Source: an uncultured Sulfitobacter sp. (lineage in GTDB: Bacteria; Pseudomonadota; Alphaproteobacteria; Rhodobacterales; Rhodobacteraceae). From it: DNA of 64,000 nt. The notes under the pieces are model-generated. The model saw only the letters and a list, made by a program, of their open reading frames with translations, made no database searches and was not told the origin of the DNA. The stretch lies in contig CANLOQ010000001.1 in NCBI GenBank assembly GCA_947492925.1, positions 1 to 64,000 of the forward strand, read 5' to 3'. The translations under genes were made by a program, and so were the position numbers. This document shows positions 63,356 through 64,000 of this stretch, one piece after another (within the stretch, counting starts at the first letter, position 1; each line of letters begins with the position of its first letter).

Positions 63356-63487
63356 GCCACTGCCTCCCTCTGAACGAAGAAGAACGCGGTGAGTGAGCGA
63401 CGCAAAAGCGTCATCCCGTTGCGCGCACGCCTTTGCAGCGCACGGCGAGGTCATAGTATTTTCACAATGCGGTGTTAACCGTTTTTC

Positions 63488-64000
63488 ATGGCATATCCCT
63501 ACTCCAAAGCAGAGACCCTCGCAGATGCCGCAGTGCATGTGACGGGCTTGCTGTTTTCAATTCCCGCCTGTGCTTTTCTGATCAACCATGCCGCCAGCCA
63601 GTCCAGTGTGGTGGCGGGAGCCACGGCAGTCTATGCCGGATGTCTTATCTTGGCGCTTGGGGCATCCGCGCTTTATCATCTGTGCCCTGATGATCGACTG
63701 CGCCCAATGTTGCACCGGGTCGATCATGCGGCAATCTATCTTAAGATTGCGGGATCCTACACACCGATAGTTGTGATCATCGGGTCCGGCTTTGCTTACG
63801 GTGTGCTGGGCGTGGTCTGGGCCTTGGCCGCGTTAGGGGCGATTGCCAAACTGTCGTTCTGGCGCACCGATGCCCCCGGATCGCTTGCGCTTTATCTTGG
63901 TATGGGATGGCTGTCCGCGCTGCTGATCTGGCCCATCTGGCAAAGCCTGAATGGCGCGGTGCTGACGCTGATTGTCGCGGGCGGGCTGATCTATTCGGCG
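63488..64000 (+). CDS. hemolysin III/PAQR-type membrane protein (cut by window end)
   Basis: The first 171 residues are seen. The ATG at 63488 starts MAYPYSKAETLADAAVHVTG, the usual opening of bacterial hemolysin III (YqfA/TrhA-like) proteins. Helices and metal-type residues follow: SALYHLC near 60-66, HRVDHAAIYLKIAGSYTP near 76-93. About five of seven transmembrane helices are inside the window. These proteins affect membrane lipid and stress homeostasis; a true cytolysin role is not general. The C-terminus is outside the window. Confidence 0.9.
   Translation, partial: MAYPYSKAETLADAAVHVTGLLFSIPACAFLINHAASQSSVVAGATAVYAGCLILALGASALYHLCPDDRLRPMLHRVDHAAIYLKIAGSYTPIVVIIGSGFAYGVLGVVWALAALGAIAKLSFWRTDAPGSLALYLGMGWLSALLIWPIWQSLNGAVLTLIVAGGLIYSA

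Noticed and set aside
1-64000. CRISPR arrays or other regularly spaced repeats
   Set aside because: No repeated units with regular spacing were seen; the only strong tandem repeats are the coding RTX repeats at 580-1660.

Overview
This 64 kb window reads as chromosomal DNA of a marine alphaproteobacterium of the Roseobacter group (Rhodobacterales). The base composition is fairly high in GC. Gene content is typical of that group: many ABC and TRAP uptake systems with LysR regulators, aromatic ring catabolism, and scattered housekeeping genes with neighbours often seen in roseobacters (ychF, trpA, rplY-pth, rimO, trpB). The species cannot be fixed from sequence alone.

Layout. At 1-3.8 kb the window opens inside an IS5-type transposase, followed by a large RTX calcium-binding secreted protein and a gene-poor gap. 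At 3.8-8.9 kb lie nagA and a four-gene polyamine-type ABC transporter on the minus strand. At 9.2-17.2 kb is a plus-strand cluster: a BtpA-like TIM-barrel protein, an adenine-phosphoribosyltransferase-like protein, a LysR regulator, a second polyamine-type ABC system, a PuuE-like polysaccharide deacetylase family enzyme and a cytosine deaminase of the yeast FCY1 type. This looks like import and breakdown of a nucleobase-like compound. At 17.2-25.7 kb a minus-strand operon holds a LysR regulator, two sulfatases without signal peptides, a cupin, a full TRAP transporter and an arylformamidase-like hydrolase. It fits uptake of an intact organosulfate followed by cytosolic desulfation.

At 25.8-38.7 kb is an aromatic catabolic region. 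A Rieske oxygenase alpha/beta pair and an SDR dehydrogenase face a LysR gene. A nine-gene operon then carries maleylacetate reductase, a Liv-type ABC transporter, a TfdB-like FAD monooxygenase, hydroxyquinol 1,2-dioxygenase and a BKACE-type beta-keto acid cleavage enzyme. The genes form an almost complete route from an imported aromatic acid through hydroxyquinol and maleylacetate to 3-oxoadipate, with BKACE as a possible unusual last step. The region ends at a decayed IS3 element and a decayed integrase beside tRNA-Ser(GCU), the right-hand scar of an old genomic island.

From 40 to 64 kb the content is mostly core: two related small secreted proteins, ychF, trpA, a MarR/nitroreductase pair with a clear direct-repeat operator, lldD, a sulfotransferase/SGNH pair, an MFS transporter, rplY, the KtrAB potassium system, pth, trpB, an AsmA protein, rimO, a DCC protein and a hemolysin III family protein cut by the window end. 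A serine hydrolase pseudogene lies at 54.5-55.0 kb. A single-gene Shedu-type (DUF4263) defence candidate with distinctly lower GC is inserted straight after rimO.

I saw no CRISPR array, no rRNA and no intact mobile element.
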